Assembly: GCF_011064545.1 (NCBI RefSeq)
Contig: NZ_JAAMFG010000035.1
Span: 124,001-188,000, forward strand
Direction of reading: 5' to 3'
DNA: 64,000 bases
DNA from: Wenzhouxiangella sp. XN24
GTDB lineage: Bacteria; Pseudomonadota; Gammaproteobacteria; Steroidobacterales; XN24
A program made the translations under genes and the position numbers. Below the pieces are notes generated by a model. It saw only the letters and a list, made by a program, of their open reading frames with translations, was not told where the DNA came from and searched no databases. Below, piece by piece: positions 26,870 to 35,440 of the stretch (its first letter is position 1; each line of letters opens with the position of its first letter).

Positions 26870-28090
26870 GTGAAGAATAAGTTAATAAGCGTTTTTGGGC
26901 TTGGCTACATTGGCTTACCGACCGCGGCCCTACTGGCAAGCGAGGGCTATACCGTTTTAGGTACGGATATTAGTCAGCACGCCGTCGAAACAATTAATCA
27001 GGGCAAGGTTCATATTGTCGAGCCTGACTTGGATGAGTTCGTTCGTTCGGCGGTAGCGGTAGGGCGCCTAAAGGCATCGACATTCCCGCAAGCGGGCGAT
27101 GTATACATGATTTGCGTGCCCACTCCGTTTCACGAAGCTGGCGAAGTCCCACAGCCCAACATTGATTACGTGCTTGCCGCAACGCGAAGTATTGCAGCTT
27201 TCGTCAAGACAGGTGACTTGGTAATTTTGGAGTCCACCTCGCCCGTGGGAACTACTGAGCAGATGCAAGCCGTGCTGCGTGAATTTGGCGTCAACGTCGA
27301 GGGCATTCACATGGCGTATTGTCCGGAGAGAGTTCTTCCGGGCAGAATCATGACCGAGTTGGTCGAAAATGACCGCATTGTCGGTGGGTTGACACCGGAG
27401 GCGACCACAGCAGTGGCGGACTTTTACAGGACATTTGTGCGGGGTGCTGTTCTGGAGACGGATGCCAAAACGGCAGAAATGTGTAAGCTGACTGAAAATA
27501 GCTTTCGAGATGTCAATATTGCTTTTGCGAACGAACTCTCGCTGATTTGCGATGCAGAGGGTATAAATGTTTGGAATCTGATCCAGCTAGCCAATCGACA
27601 CCCAAGGGTCAATATTTTACAGCCCGGCGCCGGTGTTGGTGGTCATTGCATCGCAGTAGATCCATGGTTTATTGTTGCGCGTGATTTAAAAAATACTCGT
27701 CTAATCCGAACAGCACGTGAGGTCAACGATTACAAGACTAGGTGGGTAATTGAGAAGATTGAGATTATTGCAGGCAATATGGAAGCGGCCACGGGAAAAT
27801 GCCCCACGATCGCGTGCTTGGGGTTGGCGTTTAAACCGGATATTGATGACCTGCGCGAATCTCCGGCCTTGCATGTTGCGTCAGTGCTAAAATCGCAGGG
27901 TTACGATGTGATTGCCGTAGAACCCAACATTGAGTCGCACGAAGAGTTTTCTTTGGTCGGGATCGAGCAGGCGATAAGCCAGGCAGACGTTATTGCCGTG
28001 TTGGTGAGGCACCGTCAGTTTTTCGATCCTGCTATACAGAAACAGCTAGTCGCACACTCGGCATTGGACTTTTGCGGCGCACTCAAATAG
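26870..28090 (+). CDS. wecC: UDP-N-acetyl-D-mannosamine dehydrogenase
   Basis: NAD-dependent oxidation of UDP-ManNAc to UDP-ManNAcA. 406 residues versus 420 in E. coli. The NAD motif VFGLGYIGLPTAALLA is at the start. ESTSPVGTTEQMQ, YCPERVLPGRIMTELVENDRIVGG and the catalytic Cys in GVGGHCIAVDPWF follow, then LGLAFKPDIDDLRESPA in the C-terminal domain. The start is GTG 26870, just after an AAAGG-containing leader, and gives the standard N-terminus. Longer open frame upstream overlaps wecB and is not used. Confidence 0.94.
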   Translation: MKNKLISVFGLGYIGLPTAALLASEGYTVLGTDISQHAVETINQGKVHIVEPDLDEFVRSAVAVGRLKASTFPQAGDVYMICVPTPFHEAGEVPQPNIDYVLAATRSIAAFVKTGDLVILESTSPVGTTEQMQAVLREFGVNVEGIHMAYCPERVLPGRIMTELVENDRIVGGLTPEATTAVADFYRTFVRGAVLETDAKTAEMCKLTENSFRDVNIAFANELSLICDAEGINVWNLIQLANRHPRVNILQPGAGVGGHCIAVDPWFIVARDLKNTRLIRTAREVNDYKTRWVIEKIEIIAGNMEAATGKCPTIACLGLAFKPDIDDLRESPALHVASVLKSQGYDVIAVEPNIESHEEFSLVGIEQAISQADVIAVLVRHRQFFDPAIQKQLVAHSALDFCGALK

Positions 28091-28120
28091 TCATAAGCAC
28101 CGGCTGGTGTATCCCGGGAA

Positions 28121-28213
28121 GTGCACATTCTCTTTCTGACAGATGAATTCCGCCCTCAGTTGAATGCATTGCGTATTTGAGTCTTTGCGCGCCGCGGTCA
28201 TCCGGTTAACTGT
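28121..28213 (+). pseudogene. Remnant of a WbuB-type glycosyltransferase start
   Basis: GTG at 28121 begins a readable stretch VHILFLTDEFRPQLNA, then a stop codon, then VFARRGHPVNC before a further stop. This is the N-terminal pattern of the GT4 family protein encoded intact at 43918 ([16 protein letters not shown] ... [16 protein letters not shown]). It is a broken 30-codon remnant of a related but not identical gene. It belongs to the 630-base gene-free stretch 28091-28721. Confidence 0.65.
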
Positions 28214-28329
28214 AGATCGTCTCCCTGATAGCTGAGCCAAAAATACCGGGGAAAATCTCGTTAAGATCTCCCTTCGTGCGCGGTGGGCGATTGACCCGAG
28301 TTTATCTGAACGTAGCTTGACCTTAGGTT

Positions 28330-28490
28330 CTACCTCTGGTCGGTGGGAATGTTTGATTTAGCGTTGGTTCTTGTCGCTGGAAGATGTTAGGGCAAAGATC
28401 GAGAATTGGCAGCAAGACCACAAACATGAACAACCGCACGGTATGGTCGGGCACATGGCGAATCAGTACACCCCAAGCGCGGCTGGAACG
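28330..28490 (+). mobile_element. IS3-family OrfB C-terminal relic, copy B
   Basis: Reads ECLI-stop-RWFLSLEDVRAKIENWQQDHKHEQPHG, the C-terminal block of IS3-group transposases (ECLN.HWF.SL.DAR.KIE.WR.DYN..RPH). The internal stop and altered ending show that it is dead. The region after it, 28491-28721, has no recognisable content. The pieces here and at 25.0, 33.9 and 37.7 kb are consistent with debris of one element type. Confidence 0.7.
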
Positions 28491-28721
28491 GCGCACCCCT
28501 GGCATTCAACAAGGCTGATTGTTTTCAGACTACATCTGAAGACGCCCCATATGCTCAAGTCCCGAGATCCTAGCCGGCCCCGTCTAAGGAGTGCAGTCTC
28601 CAGAAGGGATACCTACGACGGCTTAAAGAGGAGACTTCTCCCAACAATAATTCGTCCGAAGAAGCTCGGCAGGCCACACCATCCAAAAGCGCAAGCGCTA
28701 CCATAACCCTAAGAACCACAA

Positions 28722-29564
28722 ATGGCGACGCACCAATTAACGACCATCACGAAATCGTATGTCAAGCATGTCCAGTACAGCATAGAAGACAAAATATTTC
28801 CATCCGGGATCCGCCTTGATTGGGTCCGCGACAATAACTTTGGGGACGTGCTAAATCCAATATTAATCAACTGGATCACTAACCGACGGGTGTTACATAC
28901 CAACCCCGCTTACTATGATGGAGTTTATCTCTCCGCAATAGGCTCGATTTGCCAGCGCGCACGTCCAAACACAATCATCTGGGGCAGCGGATTTATCTCC
29001 GAATCCGCTGCTCCATTAGGCGCGCCTCGCAAGATTCATGCTGTACGGGGGCCGAGGTCACGCCAAATATTCGATGATTTAGGTGTCTCTTGTCCCGAAA
29101 TATATGGGGATCCGGCGCTTCTAACCCCGAAATTCTACAAGCCACCATCCACAAAAAGTCACAAGTATGGAGTGGTTCCGCACTACACTGATCTGACATC
29201 CAAGTTTATCCAAGAGTGCATAAGATATCCGAATATAAAAGTAATAAACCCGCTAAGAAAAAATCCATTAGAGGTCATCAGTGACATCGTCGCCTGTGAA
29301 AAGATCGCATCCTCTTCTTTGCATGGGTTGATAATCGGTGATGCCTATGGCGTCGAGACCATGTGGATTGAAATTGGACAAATGTTAAGCGGCGGGGCGT
29401 TTAAGTTCCATGATTATTATGAAAGTATTGGGATAAAAGGGGAAGCGCCCTTACCAGTATCTCGCGCCAAAGAAATCTCGGCCCTGTCGACCGATTTCCG
29501 AGTGAAGCCAATCAACTTAGATCTTGAGAAACTGTTACAAGCGTTTCCGACGCATGCCGAGTAA
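28722..29564 (+). CDS. Polysaccharide pyruvyl transferase family protein
   Basis: A 280-residue cytoplasmic enzyme predicted to add a pyruvate ketal from phosphoenolpyruvate to a sugar of the lipid-linked repeat unit. Family features (PF04230-like): RDNNFGDVLNPILINWI near residue 35, WGSGFISES, VRGPRSRQIFDDLGV, YGDPALLTPKFY, and ACEKIASSSLHGLIIGDAYG near 200. It is AT-rich and the first gene after the debris-filled spacer. Its last eleven bases overlap the flippase gene, so the two are cotranslated. The acceptor sugar is unknown. Confidence 0.85.
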   Translation: MATHQLTTITKSYVKHVQYSIEDKIFPSGIRLDWVRDNNFGDVLNPILINWITNRRVLHTNPAYYDGVYLSAIGSICQRARPNTIIWGSGFISESAAPLGAPRKIHAVRGPRSRQIFDDLGVSCPEIYGDPALLTPKFYKPPSTKSHKYGVVPHYTDLTSKFIQECIRYPNIKVINPLRKNPLEVISDIVACEKIASSSLHGLIIGDAYGVETMWIEIGQMLSGGAFKFHDYYESIGIKGEAPLPVSRAKEISALSTDFRVKPINLDLEKLLQAFPTHAE

Positions 29565-30750
29565 ATTGAAAGCTGTCGTCGCGCTTTTCTTAAGTCGTGC
29601 CTTGTTCGCTGTTTCTTCAGCCGCCACGACCTTGCTCATCGCACGAACCTTGGGTGCAGACCAAAATGGCATATATGCATCTATCGTGTTGATTGCGAAT
29701 ATGATCGCAGTGTTGGCTTCTTTCGGGCTGCCAGTAGCAGCAACCTACACTTTAGCCAAGGGTGGTTCCGATGACACAAATTTCTTGTTACTTTGCTATC
29801 AATTCTTCGGGTATTTTATTTCGGCGATCCTTGTACTTGGTGCGGTAAAACTCCTCAATGAGGATTTCGCCTTAACCACACTCGCCCTCGCGGGAGGACT
29901 CGGTTTTGCCCGGACTATGAATGCCCTTTTTCAGGGGATGGCTTTAGGGAAAGACCAATTCATCTACGCTTCTAAAGTGCTGGGGTTTGTTGCCTGTTCT
30001 TCACTAGTTTCCGTTTTCCTTTATGGGTATTATTGGACTCCTACCGTAAGTGGCTTCTCGTTAATATCGATTTTTTACGCAGTCGTGCCGTCGTTGCTTT
30101 TTCTGCGGCTTTTCCATTTAGAGCCCAAAATACCGTGGGTCCACCGACCGTTACTTTCCTATGGCCTGAAGTCCTACGCGAATAACGTGATTGCCTTCCT
30201 GGTTTATCGCATCGACCTTTTGGTTATTGGCTATTTTCTAGGAACTAAGGCTCTAGGTATATATTCGATCGCAATTTCTATTATTGAAATGCTAATGTTA
30301 CTCACGTCCTCTGCTATGACCGTCTACTTCAACTGGGCCGCAGCTGGTAAATCCAAGAAAAGCAGCTTGACGGCCTTAGTTGCTCTAGCCTTGACGCAAG
30401 GAGTAGCGTTATGCATCTTATTATATTCGTGGTTTTCCGAATCTCTTGTAGCATTCTTAGGCGCGGAGTACGCGCAGTTATCAGAAGTGCTCCCTGTCTT
30501 GGCTCTTTCATTGGTGGTGGCGAACATAACAAAGGTGCTAGCAACGCACTACTCAGCGATAGGGCGGCCGAGCCTTAATACCATCGCCTCATTGGCGATG
30601 CTGTCGTCAAGCATAATAGTTAGTGTTTCGCTCGTTCCAGAATACGGCCTCGTTGGAGCGGCTTACGCAAGCGTATTCGCATACCTTGTCAACTTGACTG
30701 TAAAAGCGATCCAGTACAGGCGATTGGGAAAATGGGAATCATCCAATTAA
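29554..30750 (+). CDS. wzx: Oligosaccharide flippase, Wzx-like
   Basis: A 398-residue polytopic inner-membrane protein with about 12 predicted helices, starting KAVVALFLSRALFAVSSAATTLLIARTLGADQNGIYASIVLI, a polysaccharide-biosynthesis (MATE/MOP-like) flippase N-terminus. Conserved pattern LLSYGLKSYANNVIAFLVYRIDLLVIGYFLGTKALGIYSIA marks the centre of Wzx proteins. It should move the undecaprenyl-linked repeat unit to the periplasmic side. Start ATG 29554 is internal to the pyruvyltransferase end; a TTG ten codons upstream is less likely. It overlaps the next gene by 19 bases. Confidence 0.88.
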   Translation: MPSKLKAVVALFLSRALFAVSSAATTLLIARTLGADQNGIYASIVLIANMIAVLASFGLPVAATYTLAKGGSDDTNFLLLCYQFFGYFISAILVLGAVKLLNEDFALTTLALAGGLGFARTMNALFQGMALGKDQFIYASKVLGFVACSSLVSVFLYGYYWTPTVSGFSLISIFYAVVPSLLFLRLFHLEPKIPWVHRPLLSYGLKSYANNVIAFLVYRIDLLVIGYFLGTKALGIYSIAISIIEMLMLLTSSAMTVYFNWAAAGKSKKSSLTALVALALTQGVALCILLYSWFSESLVAFLGAEYAQLSEVLPVLALSLVVANITKVLATHYSAIGRPSLNTIASLAMLSSSIIVSVSLVPEYGLVGAAYASVFAYLVNLTVKAIQYRRLGKWESSN

Positions 30751-31682
30751 TAAGAAGCAAGAATAAGCCATTAGTTATTGGGCCAACGCCGCCCCCTTGG
30801 GGAGGCGTTTCCGTTTTTATCGACCGCCTAAAATCGGCGACGGGCGCTGAAGTATTTCGGACGGGCGAACTGGGGTTTGCAAAGTACTTAATGTTAGCAC
30901 TAAAGCTTATGTTTGGGAAACATGACTTAATACACCTCAATGTAGTCACAGTCAAGTATTTAACGATTTGTTTTTTGTTTTTTCGAGGGAAGCGATATGT
31001 CATGGATCATAACTCAAGGGCGTTTGATAAAAGAGGGTTAAGGGCTCAAGTTCTTGTGACTATTCTAAATAAGTTCGATGGTATTATTGTGGTAAGTGGG
31101 ACGATTCGGGATGCCTACTTGGACCAGGGGGTGAAAGCACCAATAACGGTAGAAAGTTCCTTCCTAGCTCCTAACGAGAGCCGTGCGGCAGCCATTTTAG
31201 CTGGTTATCCGAGCAGCCTTTTTGAATTTTTTGGCTCAGGGAAAGTGATCGTTGTTAGCGGATATCGGCTGACGTTCGTTGGCGGGCGTGATCTTTACGG
31301 CTTTGATACGGCGCTTCGAGTGTTCAAGGCGATCTCTCACAGAGCCCCCTTGGCGCGGCTCTTAATCATTATTCCAGAATGTCCCTCGAACACGCTTGAG
31401 TACTTAAATGGATTGATCTCACGCTTCGAAATTGACAGCGAGCTAGTTTACATCTTCGGGAGGCAAGGTGAGATTTGGCCGCTATTCAAATTGGCCAGCG
31501 TTCTGATTCGCCCTACCATATCCGATGGTTTCGGAATTAGCGTAGCGGAAGCGGTGCATTTGGGCTGTCCGGCGATTGCTTCGGACGTTTGCGAAAGGTA
31601 TCCGGGGGTTATCAAATACCGTGTGTTCGATGATAGGGACCTCGAGACTAAGCTTTTCCAAGTGCTGGAGGGTGACAGTTAG
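30732..31682 (+). CDS. Glycosyltransferase, GT4-like
   Basis: A 316-residue protein. The N-terminus PLVIGPTPPPWGGVSVFIDRL is the donor-independent start of GT-B enzymes. A C-terminal part with FGRQGEIWPLFKLASVLIRPTISDGFGISVAEAVHLGCPAIASDV matches the GT4 nucleotide-sugar binding region (EX7E-like, with Glu in SVAEAVHLG). It is predicted to add one sugar to the lipid-linked repeat unit at the cytoplasmic membrane. Donor and linkage cannot be read. It begins inside the end of wzx. A little shorter than the usual ~370 residues. Confidence 0.8.
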   Translation: MGIIQLIRSKNKPLVIGPTPPPWGGVSVFIDRLKSATGAEVFRTGELGFAKYLMLALKLMFGKHDLIHLNVVTVKYLTICFLFFRGKRYVMDHNSRAFDKRGLRAQVLVTILNKFDGIIVVSGTIRDAYLDQGVKAPITVESSFLAPNESRAAAILAGYPSSLFEFFGSGKVIVVSGYRLTFVGGRDLYGFDTALRVFKAISHRAPLARLLIIIPECPSNTLEYLNGLISRFEIDSELVYIFGRQGEIWPLFKLASVLIRPTISDGFGISVAEAVHLGCPAIASDVCERYPGVIKYRVFDDRDLETKLFQVLEGDS

Positions 31683-31853
31683 AATACACAAGTGATCCTA
31701 GGCGCTTAATGGCCCTGGAGGTTCCGCACGGGTTGAGTCCCTGTTATCGGCGGTTTGGTCGCGAAAGCCTCATTCGGGGCATCTCCGCACGGAATTGGAT
31801 TCAGGCGGCAATCATCCCATGGGAATTACACGTAAACACGAAACTAACGGATC
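31683..31853 (+). other. Spacer with an unrecognised 59-codon open frame
   Basis: 171 bases between the GT gene and the heparinase-like gene. An ATG frame (31709-31888) reads LSPCYRRFGRESLIRGISARNWIQAAIIPWELHVNTKL and ends inside the next gene. I do not recognise it; it may be a fragment of a lost gene. No terminator or strong promoter seen. Confidence 0.3.
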
Positions 31854-33767
31854 ATGACAATGAGTCGGTTACGTTACATGTGGGCTAGAGCGTTAGAAGC
31901 GGGGCCGGCGGGTGTCTCAATTAAAATTTGGCAGAAAATATCGCCATTGATTTATTTTTTTTGTTACTTTCCGCGGCGGCTCCCGCGAACGGGGTTGGCG
32001 GAGCGAGTGCAGTTACGGCGTTTCGGAGCGCTCTGCGCCCAGGCATTTCTCGATGCCAGTAGTAAAGATGCCTCTCGTGGGGAAAGAACGCTGAGACGCC
32101 GTGATGACGCTCTAAATCGTGTTCATCGGGTGCTTGGATACGGTCCCGTCGGTGCGTGGACAGAGGGTTCCTGGCATTCCGACCCATTGCACGGCTATTC
32201 GTGGCCTTTGGTTTATTTCCCGTTCTGTGACTTTGTGGCCAATAATGTTCGTTCAGACGTGAAAATTCCCTGGGAAATGAACAGACTTCAAAATTTGGTC
32301 TGGCTTGCCGAAGCAGCAATTGCAGCATCTCCTTCGGAACGTTTGAGGCTGGAAACTGAATTTCTCGATGTCGTCAACAGTTGGTCCGAATCTAACCCTG
32401 CAGGGTTCGGTGTCAACTGGACATGCGGAATGGAGGTAGCGATTCGTGGATCCAATTTGGCGTTAGCAGCCGCCGTGTTCTCCATATGGCTCGATGACTC
32501 CGCGACAGATAAAGTTTGTAGGCTTTTGCGCGCTCATCAGAGGTTTGTCGCTAGGTTCCGGGAAGTCAGCGACGTGCCGGGTAATCACTATCTGGCGGAT
32601 TTATTGGGCGAGGTTGTATTGCACGCTGCGTTGGATGGATTGGAATCTTCGGCGACAAGCGATGCGTTGATACGTTTTGCCGCAGCTGCAGATGAGCAGT
32701 TTGAGCTAGGCGGTTGCCATATCGAACGCGCTACTGGATATCATCGCCTGACAGTCGATATGGTGGCGATTTCGCTTGCGATAGCACGGAGGGCAAGCCA
32801 TCGATCTGTGGAAATACTGGAGCGAGTGATGGGACGGGCCTTGTCATTCTTGGCACAGATCACAGACTGTGGCGGTAACTTGCCTGCTTTCGGTGATCAC
32901 GACAGCGGCTTCGTTTGGTGGTTCGGAGAAAAACCACTCTACATCGATAAAAGGTTGTGCGGAGCCCCTGCCGCACCCCTGACTGACCTGTACTCTTTTC
33001 TTTGTGAATTAGCCGGCCAATCAGGCAGTTTTTTGCCGCAAGTCGTGAGACAGGATGGTTGCCGTAGTGGCTTTGCAACCTTGTCGGCTTCGGATTTTCG
33101 GCTAACGATAAAAACAGGCCCGACTGGCCTAGCCGGCCGAGCGCCACATGATCACGACGACGCGCTCGCGGTTGTTGTTAGTTATCGCGGGAAACCCCTG
33201 ATTGTCGATCCAGGCTGTCATTCATATACACTGGATCCAAACATCCGACGCGAAGCGCTTTTATCCTCAAGACACAACGCTCCTCGGCCCGCAATGCGTG
33301 AACGCCATTTCCCAGTGAGGGGTTCTATTAATCTGACTATGCGGGGCGTGCCGACTGCGAAAATTGTTTCTAGAAACGAAAGCACCGTTGCTGCTCGAAT
33401 TGAGAATCAAAATAGCCTCGGCATGGAAATTGAGCGGCAAGTTACTAGGCATATGGATTCTCTTGTGATCCGAGACCAATGGCGGTTCGAAAGGCCGGAG
33501 GGTGCCCGCTTATTCTGGCTGCTGAATTCCGATTGGGTCGTAGGGCAAGCCCGAGAAAAGATTCAGGGCAATGTTATAGAATTTGGCTTACGTTGCGATG
33601 ACATGGTTGTCAAAGCAATCATTACTGTCCCGGACGGTTCAAACGTGACAACCCGTAGAGACCACTACTTCCCAGATTATGGCGCTTGTGTGTCGTGCTC
33701 GGCGATTTCCATTTTGACCCCCCCTAGTATTGAAGGATACGCACAATTGGAAGTCGCCCTTCGATGA
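31854..33767 (+). CDS. Heparinase II/III family protein (polysaccharide lyase-like), first copy
   Basis: A 637-residue protein with an alpha-toroid N-terminal part (about 60-370; GVNWTCGMEVAIRGSNLALAAAVFS, NHYLADLLGEVVLHAA, GGCHIERATGYHRLTVDMV, FGDHDSGFVWW) and a beta-sandwich from ~390 (APHDHDDALAVVVSYRGKPLIVDPGCHSYT, SSRHNAPR). This is the heparinase II/III architecture. In polysaccharide clusters such proteins are thought to act as uronate epimerases or lyases during synthesis or release. No signal peptide is visible, so it may act in the cytoplasm; that is inference. It probably pairs with uronic acids from wecC or the UDP-sugar dehydrogenases. Confidence 0.85.
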   Translation: MTMSRLRYMWARALEAGPAGVSIKIWQKISPLIYFFCYFPRRLPRTGLAERVQLRRFGALCAQAFLDASSKDASRGERTLRRRDDALNRVHRVLGYGPVGAWTEGSWHSDPLHGYSWPLVYFPFCDFVANNVRSDVKIPWEMNRLQNLVWLAEAAIAASPSERLRLETEFLDVVNSWSESNPAGFGVNWTCGMEVAIRGSNLALAAAVFSIWLDDSATDKVCRLLRAHQRFVARFREVSDVPGNHYLADLLGEVVLHAALDGLESSATSDALIRFAAAADEQFELGGCHIERATGYHRLTVDMVAISLAIARRASHRSVEILERVMGRALSFLAQITDCGGNLPAFGDHDSGFVWWFGEKPLYIDKRLCGAPAAPLTDLYSFLCELAGQSGSFLPQVVRQDGCRSGFATLSASDFRLTIKTGPTGLAGRAPHDHDDALAVVVSYRGKPLIVDPGCHSYTLDPNIRREALLSSRHNAPRPAMRERHFPVRGSINLTMRGVPTAKIVSRNESTVAARIENQNSLGMEIERQVTRHMDSLVIRDQWRFERPEGARLFWLLNSDWVVGQAREKIQGNVIEFGLRCDDMVVKAIITVPDGSNVTTRRDHYFPDYGACVSCSAISILTPPSIEGYAQLEVALR

Positions 33768-33929
33768 GATTTTCTGCTGCCTATCTTTGACTGATTCGAG
33801 TCAAGACGACACGGCCGTTGGTGTCGGTAGTCCCATCACCGCGGCCACACCGACCGCCAACGGGCCGGAATCGTGACCGCCGACCGGAATCAGAGACCGG
33901 CAGGGCCGGAGTACGCATTCCGTGGCCCG

Positions 33930-34026
33930 CCCCGATCCACCTTCTGCGACAACGGCAGCGAGTACGAGGAATTTGCGATTGTAGCCTGTGTGCACAGACG
34001 CAAAAGTTTCAGCTGGAATGCTCAAG
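33930..34026 (+). mobile_element. IS3-type OrfB fragment interrupted by the IS2-group element
   Basis: In one frame it reads RSTFCDNGSEYEEFAIVACVHRR; FCDNGSE is the second-Asp block of IS3/IS407-type transposases. It runs straight into the left end of the intact IS2-group element. The rest of the spacer 33768-33929 shows no gene. Confidence 0.55.
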
Positions 34027-34080
34027 TGGAGTGGCCCCCTTTTCGACCGGACACCAGGCTGACCGTTAGGAGATAGGTGT

Positions 34081-34488
34081 ATGCCTGGTTCTATGACTAG
34101 TGCTTCGGGGTTTGAACGAATCGAGGTTGTGACGGGCGTGCAGCGTCGGCGCCGCTGGAGTCTCGATGAGAAGATTCGGGCGGTGGAGGAATCCAGCATC
34201 CCCGGCATGACGGTGTCCTTCGTGGCCCGCAAGTATGGTATTTCTCCCTCCCAGTTGTTCCGCTGGAGGAAGCTGATGGCCGAGGGAGACAAAGTGGCGG
34301 TGGGCGCCGATGATGCGGTGGTCAGCGCGCAGGAGAAGCGCGAGCTGATGCGTCGTATCCGCGATCTCGAGCGTGCCCTGGGCCGCAAGACCCTGGAGGT
34401 GGAAATCCTCAAGGAAGCCATTGAGGTCGGGCGCGAAAAAAAACTGATATCGCGTGTGCCGTTGCTGCCGGAGGACGATTCACGATGA
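34081..34488 (+). CDS. IS2-group transposase OrfA
   Basis: A 135-residue protein with a helix-turn-helix (RRRWSLDEKIRAVEESSIPGMTVSFVARKYGISPSQLFRWRKLM, residues ~20-65) and a leucine-zipper-like helix near 88-125 (EKRELMRRIRDLERALGRKTLEVEILKEAIEVGREKK). This is the OrfA plan of IS2. An A8 run at 34436-34443 in the last third is a likely -1 slip site; slipping there gives an open frame into orfB (KTDIACAVAAGGRFTMKP) and would produce the OrfAB transposase. GC content is higher than the capsule genes around it. Confidence 0.9.
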   Translation: MPGSMTSASGFERIEVVTGVQRRRRWSLDEKIRAVEESSIPGMTVSFVARKYGISPSQLFRWRKLMAEGDKVAVGADDAVVSAQEKRELMRRIRDLERALGRKTLEVEILKEAIEVGREKKLISRVPLLPEDDSR

Positions 34489-35330
34489 AACCGATCGCTG
34501 AGACCCTCGGGGTATCGCGCTCTCAGCTGGCTTGCCGGGTCGCAGGCAGTGCTCCCCGCCGTGGTCGCTACACCAAGGCCGACGACGCCTGGCTGCTGCC
34601 CATGATCCGCCGGATCGCCGATGGCCGGGCCAGCTACGGCTACCGGCGCGTGACGGCGCTGCTGAACCGCGAGTTGCGCCAGGAAGGCCGCGACCTCGTC
34701 AACCACAAGCGGGTTTACCGCCTGATGTCGCAGAACGGCTTGCTGCTGGCGCGACATACCGGCCGTGGACGACAGGTCAATCACGACGGCAAGTTGATCA
34801 CGTTGCGTTCCAACCTGCGCTGGTGCTCGGACACCTTCGAGATCCCGTGCTGGAACGGTGAGAAGGTGCGAGTTGGCTTCGTGCTGGATACTTGCGACCG
34901 GGAGGCTATCCGGTATGTCGGCACGACCGCGGGCATCTCCGGTGAGATGATAAGGGACCTGATGGTCGAGGCCGTGGAGGTGCGCTTCGGCGCTACAGAG
35001 ACCTCTCATGCGGTGGAGTGGCTGACCGACAACGGCAGCTGCTACACGGCCAATGAGACGGTTGAGCAGGCCTATGCGCTGGGCATGATCCCGTGCTTCA
35101 CGCCGATCCGCAGCCCAGAGTCCAATGGCATGGCCGAGGCGTTCGTGAAAACCTTCAAGCGTGATTACGTGTATCTGCACGATCGTCCCGATGCCAAAAC
35201 CGTCCTCGCCCAGTTCCATGAGTGGTTCGAGGACTACAACGAGGTTCATCCTCACAAGGGGCTGAAGATGCGCTTCCCAAGGGAGTTCATCCGCACCCAA
35301 TCAGCAACCGCCTCTTTTCCGGTCAATTAG
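34485..35330 (+). CDS. IS2-group transposase OrfB (DDE integrase core)
   Basis: A 281-residue integrase-type catalytic part of the IS2 transposase. The DDE residues are visible: Asp in CSDTFEIPCWNGEKVRVGF, Asp in WLTDNGSCYTANE, Glu in SPESNGMAEAFVKTFKRDYVY. RRVTALLNRELR and NHKRVYRLMSQNGLLL precede them (the HTH_21-like part). Its ATG overlaps the orfA stop (ATGA). The active product is probably the frameshifted OrfAB fusion rather than this stand-alone form. Confidence 0.92.
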   Translation: MKPIAETLGVSRSQLACRVAGSAPRRGRYTKADDAWLLPMIRRIADGRASYGYRRVTALLNRELRQEGRDLVNHKRVYRLMSQNGLLLARHTGRGRQVNHDGKLITLRSNLRWCSDTFEIPCWNGEKVRVGFVLDTCDREAIRYVGTTAGISGEMIRDLMVEAVEVRFGATETSHAVEWLTDNGSCYTANETVEQAYALGMIPCFTPIRSPESNGMAEAFVKTFKRDYVYLHDRPDAKTVLAQFHEWFEDYNEVHPHKGLKMRFPREFIRTQSATASFPVN

Positions 35331-35440
35331 GGGCAACTCCATTCCGACACGCTCATTTTCGTAAATGACTCCTCTGAGCACGCTGGCCGCTAAATAGTGT
35401 CAATTAGCCTCCGCATCCCCATGAGCGAGAAGATATTAAC

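Larger units (their letters stand above)
34027..35341 (+). mobile_element. Intact IS3-family element, IS2 group
   Basis: About 1315 bases. The left end TGGAGTGGCCCCCTTTTCGACCGG (34027 on) and the reverse complement of the right end TGGAGTTGCCCCTAATTGACCGG (ending 35341) are imperfect terminal inverted repeats. Between them lie orfA and orfB, overlapping in the -1 relation expected for programmed frameshifting. I see no target-site duplication (bases just outside are TCAAG and TTCCG). Both genes are intact, so the element could still be active. Confidence 0.85.

Noticed and set aside
27048-27062. GGCGGTAGCGGTAGG in wecC resembles the ops element of RfaH-dependent operons
   Set aside because: It lies inside the wecC coding sequence, not in a leader, and deviates from GGCGGTAGCGTG in the last bases; codon choice explains it.
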